Positions 16,617 to 24,205 of a stretch of DNA of 64,000 bases are shown here, piece by piece; the first letter of the stretch is position 1; every line of letters starts with the position of its first letter. The position numbers were made by a program, and so were the translations under genes. The stretch spans positions 124,001-188,000 of the forward strand of contig CAKQPR010000002.1 of assembly GCA_934270565.1 (NCBI GenBank). The letters are read 5' to 3'. The notes below the pieces were generated by a model. It was not told where the DNA came from and did not search any database. It saw only the letters and a program-made list of their open reading frames with translations. Source of the stretch: an uncultured Clostridia bacterium (GTDB lineage: Bacteria; Bacillota; Clostridia; Christensenellales; Pumilibacteraceae).

Positions 16617-17372
16617 ATGGATAATCTGCTTTCTATCGAAAACCTTTGTCTTACCTACCAGACGCCCGAGGGCGAAACGCAGGCTTTGCGCGATTTTTCG
16701 CTGAACGTTAAACGCGGCGAGTTCGTTTCTCTCGTAGGACCGAGCGGGTGCGGAAAAACCACGGTGCTGTCGCTTGTCGCGGGTCTCATCGAGCCCACAA
16801 GCGGCAAAATCGAACTGAAAAGCGGAAAAAAAGCGGTCGGGTATATGCTTCAGCGCGACCAGCTTTTTCCGTGGCGAACGATAAAGGACAACGTTTTGCT
16901 CGGGCTCGAAATACGAAGAGAAAAAACGACGGAGAGCGCCGCTTACGCCCTCTCCTTACTCGAAAAATACGGACTTAAAGATTTTACCGAGCGCTATCCG
17001 TCCGAGCTCAGCGGCGGTATGCGGCAACGCGTGGCGCTCATTCGCACGCTCGCGTTCCGACCCGAACTTCTGCTTCTCGACGAGCCGTTTTCCGCGCTCG
17101 ACTTTCAGACGCGGCTGTCGGTTTGCGACGACGTTTACGCGATTATACGCGCCGAGAAAAAAACGGCGATGCTCGTAACCCACGACATTTCCGAAGCCGT
17201 CGCGATGAGCGATCGCGTAGCCGTTCTCACCCCGAGGCCCGCGCGCGTGAGAAAGATTTTCACTATCGAAAGCGGCGCTTCCTCTCCGCTCGGGCGGCGC
17301 GAAGAAAGCTCGTTTTCGGGATATTTCGACGCAATCTGGAAAGAGGTTTGCCGAAAGGAGGACGAACGATGA
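16617..17372 (+). CDS. ABC transporter ATP-binding protein (SsuB/TauB/ThiZ type)
   Basis: Cytoplasmic ATPase that powers the importer. The 251 residues contain Walker A GPSGCGKTT (41-49), the Q-loop LQRDQLFPWRT, the signature LSGGMRQR, Walker B LLLLDEPFSALD and the switch histidine in VTHDISEA. The FPWRT and SEA features are typical of nitrate/sulfonate/taurine/pyrimidine transporters. Start at ATG 16617, 5 nt after GGAGG. Its stop overlaps the permease start (ATGA), indicating translational coupling. Confidence 0.92.
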   Translation: MDNLLSIENLCLTYQTPEGETQALRDFSLNVKRGEFVSLVGPSGCGKTTVLSLVAGLIEPTSGKIELKSGKKAVGYMLQRDQLFPWRTIKDNVLLGLEIRREKTTESAAYALSLLEKYGLKDFTERYPSELSGGMRQRVALIRTLAFRPELLLLDEPFSALDFQTRLSVCDDVYAIIRAEKKTAMLVTHDISEAVAMSDRVAVLTPRPARVRKIFTIESGASSPLGRREESSFSGYFDAIWKEVCRKEDER

Positions 17373-18169
17373 AAAAAGCGATGACTTCGCGCGAGAAGTA
17401 CCTTGCGCTTTTAAGGAGAAACAAGCTGAAAGTGCGCGGACTTCAGATCGCGCTTTTAGTGTTTTTTATCGGCATATGGGAACTTACGACCGCGATCGGG
17501 CTCGCCGATTCGTTTTTCGTTTCGTCGCCGAGCCGTATAGTAAAAACGCTCGTCGGAATGGCGGGCGTCGATCTTATGCGGCACGTCGGCATAACTCTCT
17601 TGGAGTGCGTGCTCGGTTTTCTTATTTCGACGGCGGTCGGTATCGTGGTTGCCGTTGCTTTATGGTGGAGCGAAACGGCGCGGGCGGTTTCCGAACCCTA
17701 TCTCGTCGTTCTCAACGCCCTGCCCAAAATCGCGCTCGGACCTATCATTATTATCTGGGCGGGCGCGGGTATGAAAGCGATAGTCACGATGGCATTTCTG
17801 ATCTGCATAATCGTTACTGTGATGTCGCTTTTGTCGGCGTTCACCTCGACGGACGAAGGCAAGATTTTCCTTCTTAAAAGCATGGGAGCGACGAGGTGGC
17901 AGATACTTATCAAACTCGTTATTCCCTCTTCCGTTCCCGCTTTTATGTCGCTTATGAAAATCAACGTGGGGCTCAGTTGGGTGGGTACGATAATGGGCGA
18001 ATACCTCGTTTCGGGCGCGGGGCTCGGATACCTCATCATTTACGGCGGACAGGTGTTTAAAATCGACCTCGTAATGGCTGCGACCGTCATACTTTGCGTG
18101 CTTGCCGCGGCAATGTACGGAGTCGTCGCCCTGATCGGAAAATTATTCGCACGGTATGAAAAACAATGA
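17369..18169 (+). CDS. ABC transporter permease (SsuC/ThiX type)
   Basis: Membrane channel of the importer: 266 residues with about six membrane segments and the ATPase-contact EAA-type loop SMGATRWQILIKLVIPSSVPA (about residues 171-191). It overlaps the ATPase gene by 4 bp and starts behind GGAGG. Together with the lipoprotein and ATPase it forms a complete importer. Its stop is 18 bp from the convergent end of the next gene; a short GATA-CGT-TATC hairpin followed by TTTTTT lies there and may terminate the operon. Confidence 0.92.
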   Translation: MKKAMTSREKYLALLRRNKLKVRGLQIALLVFFIGIWELTTAIGLADSFFVSSPSRIVKTLVGMAGVDLMRHVGITLLECVLGFLISTAVGIVVAVALWWSETARAVSEPYLVVLNALPKIALGPIIIIWAGAGMKAIVTMAFLICIIVTVMSLLSAFTSTDEGKIFLLKSMGATRWQILIKLVIPSSVPAFMSLMKINVGLSWVGTIMGEYLVSGAGLGYLIIYGGQVFKIDLVMAATVILCVLAAAMYGVVALIGKLFARYEKQ

Positions 18170-18187
18170 TACGTTATCGTTTTTTCG

Positions 18188-19234
18188 TTACACGGCGGGC
18201 TTGAACCGACCTTTTCTTCGTCCTCCGCGGGGCGGCATATCCGCGCAGGTTTTGCGCTTTTTTCTCGGCAGAACATACCACAGGCACGCCACGAAATAAA
18301 CCACTCCCGCAACGCCCACGATCGGATAAAATATATCGACGACGGAGCGGAAACCTATCAGCCCGACGATTTCGGCGACTATCGCGGTAAGTATCGCCGC
18401 GAAGGTTTTGCCCCCGCAAAGAGGCGCGAGCCATTCGGTAAGCGAGAGGTGCGCGGAAATCATCGTGGTAAATATTCCTATCGCAACTGCCGCTATTCCG
18501 AGCGCGTACAACGCCGGACCAAGCGGCTTTGCCATTTCTATAATCGGCATATCCGCACTTCCCGCTCGGCTGCTGTCGAGCGCGAGAATTATACTAAGAA
18601 CGATTCCGCCGATTATCGCGCCCGTGAGCGCGGACGAAATAATAATCTGTTTCTTGTTAAGCCCGTGCACGGTCGTGAGCACCGACGCCGCAAGTATCGC
18701 GTTCATAGCGACGTAAGTCAGACACCTGTACGCCGTAAGCCCCGAGAACGGGCTCGGCGCGGGGACGGAAATCGTCATTGCCGTCACGATAACGGTAACT
18801 GCGGCAAGCAGCGGCACGATTACGACGTTCACTTTCATTATACCGTTCAGTCCGCGAGCCACAACTATCACGCTCAGCGCTCCGAGCACGATCGAATACA
18901 GCGGTTTGAGCGGAAAAACTTCGGCAAACAAATCGTCCGTTCCCGCAAGCATTGCAGACAGCGAAACGAGCGAATTGAACAGCATAAGCGCGCTCAGAAT
19001 CGGTTCGGCTCTGCCTGCAAGCGCGCGGTTCACCGTTCCCACGTCGTCCGCGCAAGCTTTATTTCCGACAAACAGAAAAGTCGCGCACGAAACGAATACG
19101 AGCGCCGCGACGATTGCCGCGACCGCGACGGGCGGCGTTTCGCCGAAAAAAGTCACGATTTCCCTGCCCGAAGCAAATCCCGCACCGATAATCGTGCCGA
19201 CCACAAGCATTGTTACCGCAAAAATCTTGTACAT
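18188..19234 (-). CDS. YkvI-like multi-span membrane protein
   Basis: A 348-residue protein with about ten membrane segments, opening GTIIGAGFASGREI, the signature of the YkvI-type branch of the LeuT-fold (APC-related) transporters. These are predicted amino acid or Na+-coupled carriers of unknown substrate. The C-terminus is short, basic and cytoplasmic (RKKRK... GGRRKGR). No good ribosome site precedes ATG 19234: a TAGTAT/TATAAA element lies immediately upstream, so the mRNA may be leaderless or the start may be later (ATG at codon 9). Confidence 0.75.
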   Translation of the reverse strand: MYKIFAVTMLVVGTIIGAGFASGREIVTFFGETPPVAVAAIVAALVFVSCATFLFVGNKACADDVGTVNRALAGRAEPILSALMLFNSLVSLSAMLAGTDDLFAEVFPLKPLYSIVLGALSVIVVARGLNGIMKVNVVIVPLLAAVTVIVTAMTISVPAPSPFSGLTAYRCLTYVAMNAILAASVLTTVHGLNKKQIIISSALTGAIIGGIVLSIILALDSSRAGSADMPIIEMAKPLGPALYALGIAAVAIGIFTTMISAHLSLTEWLAPLCGGKTFAAILTAIVAEIVGLIGFRSVVDIFYPIVGVAGVVYFVACLWYVLPRKKRKTCADMPPRGGRRKGRFKPAV

Positions 19235-19271
19235 ACTTTATACTATTTTTTCGCAGCGCGATTTATTCCCA

Positions 19272-19311
19272 CGCAAAACGAAAACCCCGCGGCGTTCGTT
19301 TCCGCGAGGTT
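19272..19311 (-). terminator. Terminator after ribokinase gene
   Basis: 10-bp arms 19283-19292 and 19302-19311 (AACCTCGCGG with CCGCGGGGTT on the minus strand, one G-T pair), followed by TTCGTTTTG. Confidence 0.8.
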
Positions 19312-19334
19312 ACGTTTCGGTATATGAAACTAAA

Positions 19335-20228
19335 TTATTCTATTTCGCTTCTGAGCGGAACGGCTTGCTGAGCGCCTTTGCGGGTTACGGTAATCGCCGA
19401 AGCCTTGCCCGCAAAGATCATCGCTTCTTCTATTCCCGCGCCCTCGCCGAGCTTAACCGCAAGCGCGCCGACGTAAGTATCGCCCGCCGCCGTGGTGTCT
19501 ACGGCTTTGACTTTGTTAGCCGCAACCTTGCGGAAAACGCCGTCGCACACGCTCGCCGAGCCTTCAGACCCCATAGTCACGACAAGATTTTTAACGCCTT
19601 TTCCGGCAAGAATTTCCGCACATTTTTTAGCCGATTGCTCGTCCGTCGGATAAACGCCGGTGTAGAATTCGGCTTCGGACTGATTAGGCGTGAAATAATC
19701 GCACAAGCCGAACGTCTCTTCCGTAAGGGCTGCGGCGGGCGCGGGATTGAGCATCGTTATCATGCCCTTCTCTCTGCCTTTTTTAAGCGCGTATTCGACC
19801 ATATCGAGCGAAATTTCGAGCTGAAGCATAAGATAATCGCCCGCGCTTGCGACGAAAAGCGCTTCATCGATAAGCTCGCGATTTATTCTGCCGTTCGCCC
19901 CGCGATCGAGAATTATCCGATTGTCGCCGTTCTCTACCGTTATTACGGCAATGCCGCTCGAAACGTCGTCGAGCCTGCGAACGTAATCGGTATTTACTCC
20001 GTAACCGTCGAGCGCGCCTTTAAGCTCCGCGCCGAACTCGCGCCCGACGCACCCGACCATATAGGCGTTGCCGCCGAGCTTGGCGACCGCAGCCGCCTGA
20101 TTAGCGCCCTTGCCGCCCGAATTCGTCATAAACCCTTCGCCCGTGATCGTTTCGCCCGCACGAGGCATTTTCGCGACCCGAATCACAAGGTCCATATTCA
20201 GACTTCCGACAACGAATATCTTCTTCAT
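19335..20228 (-). CDS. rbsK: Ribokinase
   Basis: Phosphorylates D-ribose to ribose 5-phosphate in the cytoplasm. The 297 residues match ribokinases from end to end: start GSLNMDLVIRVAKMPRAGET, sugar-binding GGKGANQA (38-45), NPAPA, and the catalytic DTTAAGD with Asp250. Alanine replaces the first glycine of the usual DTTGAGD, a variant common in true ribokinases. It is monocistronic with its own promoter and terminator. No ribose transporter or rbsD is in the window, so ribose probably comes from nucleoside breakdown or a distant transporter. Confidence 0.9.
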   Translation of the reverse strand: MKKIFVVGSLNMDLVIRVAKMPRAGETITGEGFMTNSGGKGANQAAAVAKLGGNAYMVGCVGREFGAELKGALDGYGVNTDYVRRLDDVSSGIAVITVENGDNRIILDRGANGRINRELIDEALFVASAGDYLMLQLEISLDMVEYALKKGREKGMITMLNPAPAAALTEETFGLCDYFTPNQSEAEFYTGVYPTDEQSAKKCAEILAGKGVKNLVVTMGSEGSASVCDGVFRKVAANKVKAVDTTAAGDTYVGALAVKLGEGAGIEEAMIFAGKASAITVTRKGAQQAVPLRSEIE

Positions 20229-20284
20229 AATCGCTCCTTCATGCTCGCCACGAGCGAAACTCCGACGAGCTTTACGTTTAATAT

Positions 20285-20314
20285 ATTATACCACGATTTC
20301 AGCTTGTTCGTCAA
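20285..20314 (-). promoter_or_regulatory. rbsK promoter
   Basis: Minus strand TTGACG (20309-20314), 18 bp, TATAAT (20285-20290); leader about 50 nt with AAGGAG before ATG 20228. Confidence 0.75.
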
Positions 20315-20401
20315 CGGAAAAAGCGACAAAAAACGTGTTGTCGCGCCGCATAGAAACAAAAAGCCCGATTTTTGACATAACTATCGCCGATTTTTTGATA
20401 C

Positions 20402-20429
20402 AAAAAAGCCCCGTCTTTTCGGACGAGAC
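20402..20429 (-). terminator. Terminator after the DtxR-family gene
   Basis: Minus-strand stem GTCTCGTC/GACGGGGC (8 bp with G-T pairs, 6-nt loop) followed by TTTTTTG. Confidence 0.75.
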
Positions 20430-20447
20430 CATGGCATTTCGCGTTGT

Positions 20448-20816
20448 TCAGTCGTTCGACGCAACGAATTTCTTTATAGCGTTGAAAGCTCCGTCGGTAA
20501 CGACGTGCTCGATACGGCAAGCGTTTTCTTCCGCTTCCGTCGGCGAAACCCCGAGTTTTTCGAGCGCGGCGGTTAAAACCTTATGTCTCTCGAAAACGCC
20601 CTCCGCTTTCGCTTTGCCCGTATCGGTAAGCACAAGGGCGCCGGTCGGATCGACCGAAATATACCCGCGTTTTTTCAGAAGCCCCACGGCGCGCGAAACG
20701 CTCGGCTTCGAGTATCCGAGCTCGACAGCCACGTCTATAGCGTGCACGTCCGCCCTGTCTTTGCCGATGCGGTATATAGTTTCGAGATACATTTCTTCCG
20801 ATTCCTGCGTTCTCAT
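20448..20816 (-). CDS. DtxR/MntR-family metal-dependent regulator
   Basis: A 122-residue regulator that binds DNA when loaded with Fe(II) or Mn(II). The N-terminal winged helix (about 8-65, with SKPSVSRAVGLLKKRGYI) and the dimerisation/metal domain (66-122, with ERHKVL, EENACRIEHV) are clear; there is no SH3-like C-terminal domain, as in MntR and short Clostridia homologues. The Cys-Arg-Ile-Glu-His segment matches the family metal site. It stands alone, with an inverted-repeat site at its promoter suggesting autoregulation. No feoAB or mntH is nearby. Confidence 0.88.
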   Translation of the reverse strand: MRTQESEEMYLETIYRIGKDRADVHAIDVAVELGYSKPSVSRAVGLLKKRGYISVDPTGALVLTDTGKAKAEGVFERHKVLTAALEKLGVSPTEAEENACRIEHVVTDGAFNAIKKFVASND

Positions 20817-20835
20817 TCCGAACCCTCCGCTGTTT

Positions 20836-20884
20836 ATTATACCCGTTTACCGACCTTTTGTCAAGCAGTTAGCATAGGTTAACT
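20836..20884 (-). promoter_or_regulatory. Promoter and inverted-repeat operator of the DtxR-family gene
   Basis: Minus strand TTGACA (20859-20864), 17 bp, TATAAT (20836-20841). Directly upstream, 20867-20884 is an 18-bp near-palindrome (AGTTA...TAACT) resembling DtxR/MntR boxes. Confidence 0.7.
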
Positions 20885-20969
20885 CAAAACGTAAACAAAA
20901 GACCGCCGCAACGCGCAACGATCTTTCGTTAATTATACAAAGTTTGTATCTTATTAGTAAAGCCTGAAA

Positions 20970-21914
20970 CTACGGGCGTTCGAGAATGGTTTTCTTTTCG
21001 CGCGAAAGTCCGTCGTAAAGCGTGGTAAGATCGGACTGTTTCATACCCGTCGTTTTCAGCACCTTCGAGTTGTCCATAATGCGGTCGAACATACGGTCGT
21101 AACGAAGCTGCCACTTATTCCAGTCATTCACGCCGCCGTCGCGCACAGTGAGATACTCTTCCTCGCCGACGTAAACGTGATCGAGCCCGAAAATATCCTT
21201 GTAGTAGCCCGCGATTTCATCCCAAGCGTGATGCTCGGAAGTCGTCACGTTAAAGTCCTCTTTGAGCGCGGCGGGATTGAACAACAGCCGCGCGAGCATT
21301 TCGGCAACATCGCCCGCCCAACTCATCGTACCCTGAACGTTCTTCGCCGCTTCGCAAAGCGGAATCGGCTTGCCCGCGTCGAGGTATTTGAGAATATGCT
21401 GACGTTCGAGCGTCATAAGCTGACAACGCTTTTTCGAATACGTTATCGCGGGGCGAACGATCGTCCAGTTGTTGCGACCGTAACCGCGGAGAAGCTTTTC
21501 GCCCTTAGCCTTGTAAATGGCGTAATCGTTCGCGTAACGATAATCGAGATCGTCGCTTGCGTCCGCGGCAAGCGGCGAGCTTTCGACGATCGGGTGCTCC
21601 TTGTCCGCAAACACGCGGTACGACGAAAAATAAATATAATGATCGGCGTTGTCGAGATAAATCGGCAGATAATGCGAAATCGCTTTCTCGTCGTAGATCA
21701 TAAAATCGACTACACCGTCGTAGTTGTTTTTCAAAACTTCGCGCACCGTGTCGGTATCGTACATATCCGCTTTACGATACGTCAGATTTGCGCTATCCTC
21801 GGGAAGAACCGCGTCGTTTGCGATTACGTCCACTTTGTACCCGCGCTCAACAAGCTTCGGAACAAGATACGTTCCCATAGCCCCCGTGCCGCCTATTGCC
21901 AAAACTTTTTTCAT
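20970..21914 (-). CDS. NAD-dependent epimerase/dehydratase (extended SDR)
   Basis: A 314-residue Rossmann-fold enzyme. The nucleotide-binding motif is GGTGAMG (residues 7-13), and the catalytic YxxxK is visible as YAIYK with an upstream serine pair in YFSSYRVF. Such proteins act on nucleotide sugars or as mRNA-binding CSP41-like relatives; the substrate cannot be told here. The start at ATG 21914 follows AAAGGAGG by 7 nt and opens with the expected first strand; the upstream ATG gives a poor N-terminus. It is monocistronic, with a promoter at 21979-22007. Confidence 0.82.
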   Translation of the reverse strand: MKKVLAIGGTGAMGTYLVPKLVERGYKVDVIANDAVLPEDSANLTYRKADMYDTDTVREVLKNNYDGVVDFMIYDEKAISHYLPIYLDNADHYIYFSSYRVFADKEHPIVESSPLAADASDDLDYRYANDYAIYKAKGEKLLRGYGRNNWTIVRPAITYSKKRCQLMTLERQHILKYLDAGKPIPLCEAAKNVQGTMSWAGDVAEMLARLLFNPAALKEDFNVTTSEHHAWDEIAGYYKDIFGLDHVYVGEEEYLTVRDGGVNDWNKWQLRYDRMFDRIMDNSKVLKTTGMKQSDLTTLYDGLSREKKTILERP

Positions 21915-21978
21915 TTCCGTGCCTCCTTTGTCGGAACACCCGCGCATTTATTCGTATGCGGGACTTTAACTATCTTAT

Positions 21979-22007
21979 ATTATAGCACCCCGCAAAACGG
22001 TTGACAA
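21979..22007 (-). promoter_or_regulatory. Promoter of the SDR gene
   Basis: Minus strand TTGTCA (22002-22007), 17 bp, TATAAT (21979-21984) with an extended-10 TGC. Confidence 0.75.
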
Positions 22008-22121
22008 TACGAAAAACGATTTACTTTTAAGAAATTCGATACACTTTTGCGGCAATTCACTCTTTTCCCGCCGGTATTTCCCGCAACACAAAAATAATAT
22101 TGCGAGAAACTACGAAAATCA

Positions 22122-22150
22122 TTGACAAAACGTGCAAAAAATAGTACACT
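22122..22150 (+). promoter_or_regulatory. tRNA-Leu promoter
   Basis: TTGACA (22122-22127), 17 bp, TACACT (22145-22150), placing the start of transcription a few bases before the tRNA 5' end. Confidence 0.75.
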
Positions 22151-22160
22151 ATAAAGGCTT

Positions 22161-22246
22161 GCGAGGGTGGCGGAACTGGCAGACGCGCTAGTCTCAGACG
22201 CTAGTGGTTAATTCTCGTGTGGGTTCAAATCCCATCCCTCGCACCA
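22161..22246 (+). tRNA. tRNA-Leu (anticodon CAG)
   Basis: An 86-nt class II tRNA with a long variable arm. The 7-bp acceptor stem GCGAGGG/CCCTCGC is perfect and CCA is encoded. The anticodon arm is CTAGT-CTCAGAC-GCTAG, giving anticodon CAG, which reads CUG. The T-arm contains GGTTCAAAT. Its own promoter and terminator make it a single-gene unit. Confidence 0.97.
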
Positions 22247-22283
22247 AAAAATATCCACCCGCTTGACGGGTGGATATTTTTTT
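22247..22283 (+). terminator. Terminator of tRNA-Leu
   Basis: Perfect 13-bp stem AAATATCCACCCG/CGGGTGGATATTT with a 5-nt loop and seven T residues, directly after the encoded CCA. Confidence 0.9.
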
Positions 22284-23046
22284 GGTTGCTTGGAATGGGC
22301 GCGGCGCGCACGCGGTGGTCTGTTATAAAACGAATGTGTTACGAGAAGTAGCGGGCGAACGAGGACATTCGACCCTACCGTGCTCAACTGAAACATAGAA
22401 GAATACTCCAACCTTTTTAAAGCCTTCCCCCTTGGGGGCGCGACGCGGCGGTGCGAAGCACCGTAAAAACAGTCCACAGGTGACTGTTTTTAGCCAAAGC
22501 GGTGAAGCAACTGTGTTGCGAGCTGGGAGGTGGATTGCCGAAGCGTTAGCGAAGGCAAGACGGATGAGGGGTCGGGATATGACGAACGTAACGTAAAAGA
22601 CAACCCCTCATCACCGCCTACGGCGGAGGTCCCCAAGGGGAAGCCTTGAACAGTCCGCTTACGCGGAATTATTTTTTTCGTAAAGTAAGAACGCAATGCA
22701 AGGTTTGCGGGCGGACGAGGGCGTCCGCCCCTACCACGCTTTAACAAACGATATTGCCACTTCTTAATGTCATTTCGACCGAAGCGAACGGCATAAGCCG
22801 TTAGCGAAGCGGAGAAATCCCCTGCGATAGAAAATAAAAGTACCGTTACGCTACGACCGTATTCGCTCCCGCGAGATCTCTCGACTACGCTCGAGATGAC
22901 ATAACGACGAGCGCGACAAAAGATTACAGGCAACAAGGAACACACTACTTTTTGAGTTTTCCCAGAGGGGCTTGAGCAGTCCTTTCGCGAGTATACTCGG
23001 AACGATTTCATAACAAACGCTCACACCGAGCAACTCAAGTTTTAAA
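22284..23046. repeat. Mosaic palindromic repeat cluster A
   Basis: Non-coding 760-bp stretch made of modules found again elsewhere in the window. It contains a 10-bp hairpin AAAAACAGTC/GACTGTTTTT (22465-22491), a long-range inverted repeat GATGAGGGGT/ACCCCTCATC (about 22563-22612), the stem GGGCGGACG/CGTCCGCCC (22709-22730), a 57-bp module (22765-22821) matching 40151-40207 with one difference, and the GCTCCCGCGAGATCTCTCGA module (22861-22900). Open frames here are low-complexity and lack ribosome sites. Confidence 0.85.
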
Positions 23047-23622
23047 CTATAAATCCACTTCGACCTTGTTCTCGTCCTCATCATAGATTTCCGCTTTTTC
23101 GTAGCCGAGCTCTTTCAGAATGGGAAACCATCTGTCGCGCATATCGACGTCCCACATTACGGGGATAAATCCGAGTTTCAGATACGTTTTGATCGCGGGA
23201 ATTCTGAATTCGTCCGTAGTAAGGTACAGCACGGGTATATTGTGTTTTTCGACGTAATCGAGCACCTGTTCCGTCGCAACGTACCCGAGGCGCTTGCCGC
23301 GACAACTGCCCTTCACCTCAACAAAATGCACCGTAGCGGTGCCGTCTCTATGTTCGTTCAGCTGAACGTTGGAATGTGCGACGATTTCGCCGTTCTCGTT
23401 TTTTACGAGAAAGAACCCGTCGGCGGGTATGCGCTCGTCGGAGTAAAAACTTTCAAACTGTTCGTTCGTCCATTCGGGAGCAACGTTAAACCACCCCGCG
23501 CGATACTCTTCCTCGCTCATTCTTTCGTCGCCGCCGCGATGAAACACAAACGTCGTGTATCCTTCGGGCAAAGCCGTCCTGTCAAATCCGTGTAAATTGC
23601 GTCTCATCAAAAGCTGTTTCAT
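23047..23622 (-). CDS. GNAT-family N-acetyltransferase
   Basis: A 191-residue protein with the acetyl-CoA binding motif RGKRLG (R/Q-x-x-G-x-G/A type) in GSCRGKRLGYVATEQVLDYV, followed by the usual strand and helix (VLYLTTDEFRIPAIKTYLKLGF). It would transfer an acetyl group to a small molecule or protein; the acceptor is unknown. Start chosen at ATG 23622 because it follows AGAGGAG; the upstream extension is low quality. It lies alone between repeat cluster A and a small lipoprotein gene. Confidence 0.8.
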   Translation of the reverse strand: MKQLLMRRNLHGFDRTALPEGYTTFVFHRGGDERMSEEEYRAGWFNVAPEWTNEQFESFYSDERIPADGFFLVKNENGEIVAHSNVQLNEHRDGTATVHFVEVKGSCRGKRLGYVATEQVLDYVEKHNIPVLYLTTDEFRIPAIKTYLKLGFIPVMWDVDMRDRWFPILKELGYEKAEIYDEDENKVEVDL

Positions 23623-23703
23623 ACCGATCTCCTCTGTTATTTTACTTGAATTTTCATTATTATGATCTTGTCGGATTTCCCGATTTTGTCGGTTTACTTT
23701 GAT

Positions 23704-23740
23704 ATACACCCCCGGGAACGATTAACTTCCGGAGGTGTAT
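23704..23740. repeat. Inverted repeat between GNAT and lipoprotein genes
   Basis: Outer arms ATACACC (23704-23710) and GGTGTAT (23734-23740) with further partial pairing inside (CCCGGGAA against TTCCGGA). There is no T tract; it may act as a processing hairpin or weak terminator. Confidence 0.55.
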
Positions 23741-23782
23741 GTCATTTCGTCTTGCGATGGTTTTGTTTTGGAGTACGTTGCG

Positions 23783-23980
23783 CTACTGTTTCACGGGCGG
23801 CGTCCAGATACCGCCGGAAGTATCGCCGCCGGAAGTATCACCGCCGGAGGTATCACCGCCGGGGGTTACAACTCCCGATCCGTTGTCGGTGTCGCCCTTG
23901 TTTCCGCATGCAGACAATAAAAATACCGATCCGCACACGGTGAAAACGATTGCCATTATAATTGCAAATAGTTTTTTCAT
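23783..23980 (-). CDS. Small lipoprotein with GGDTS tandem repeats
   Basis: A 65-residue precursor with a clean type II signal peptide and lipobox LLSAC (Cys25), leaving a mature peptide of 41 residues rich in Gly, Asp, Ser and Thr. The core is a GGDTS/GGDTSGG repeat encoded by 12-bp tandem DNA repeats (about 23812-23865), which could change in number. It resembles the flexible stalks that tether surface lipoproteins but has no domain after the stalk. AAAGGTG lies before ATG 23980. Function is unknown; it may be the remnant of a longer lipoprotein. Confidence 0.65.
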   Translation of the reverse strand: MKKLFAIIMAIVFTVCGSVFLLSACGNKGDTDNGSGVVTPGGDTSGGDTSGGDTSGGIWTPPVKQ

Positions 23981-23994
23981 AGTTTCACCTTTTA

Positions 23995-24205
23995 TTTTTT
24001 ATTTTTTGGGGATATACCGTTCACTTGCGATCGTATTCGCTCCCGCGAGATCTCTCGACTGCGCTCGAGATGACGAGGCGTGAGAGCGTTACGCAAGGTT
24101 TTTATAAGGTTATATTTCCCTCATTCGGCACTGCGTGCCACCTTCCCCCGAGGGGGAAGGCTTGAGCAGTACGATCCTTTCGGTCGGGTGGTATTCCGAT
24201 AAAGG
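23995..24205. repeat. Mosaic palindromic repeat cluster B
   Basis: Short cluster at the end of the glycan operon: the GCTCCCGCGAGATCTCTCGA module (24035-24074) and a perfect hairpin CCTTCCCCC/GGGGGAAGG (about 24151-24172) followed by GGCTTGAGCAGT, as in clusters A and C. The hairpin is the only candidate terminator after the operon's last gene. Confidence 0.8.

Noticed and set aside
22208..23011. Short frames within repeat cluster A
   Set aside because: They consist of palindromic repeat modules shared with other clusters and have no ribosome sites.
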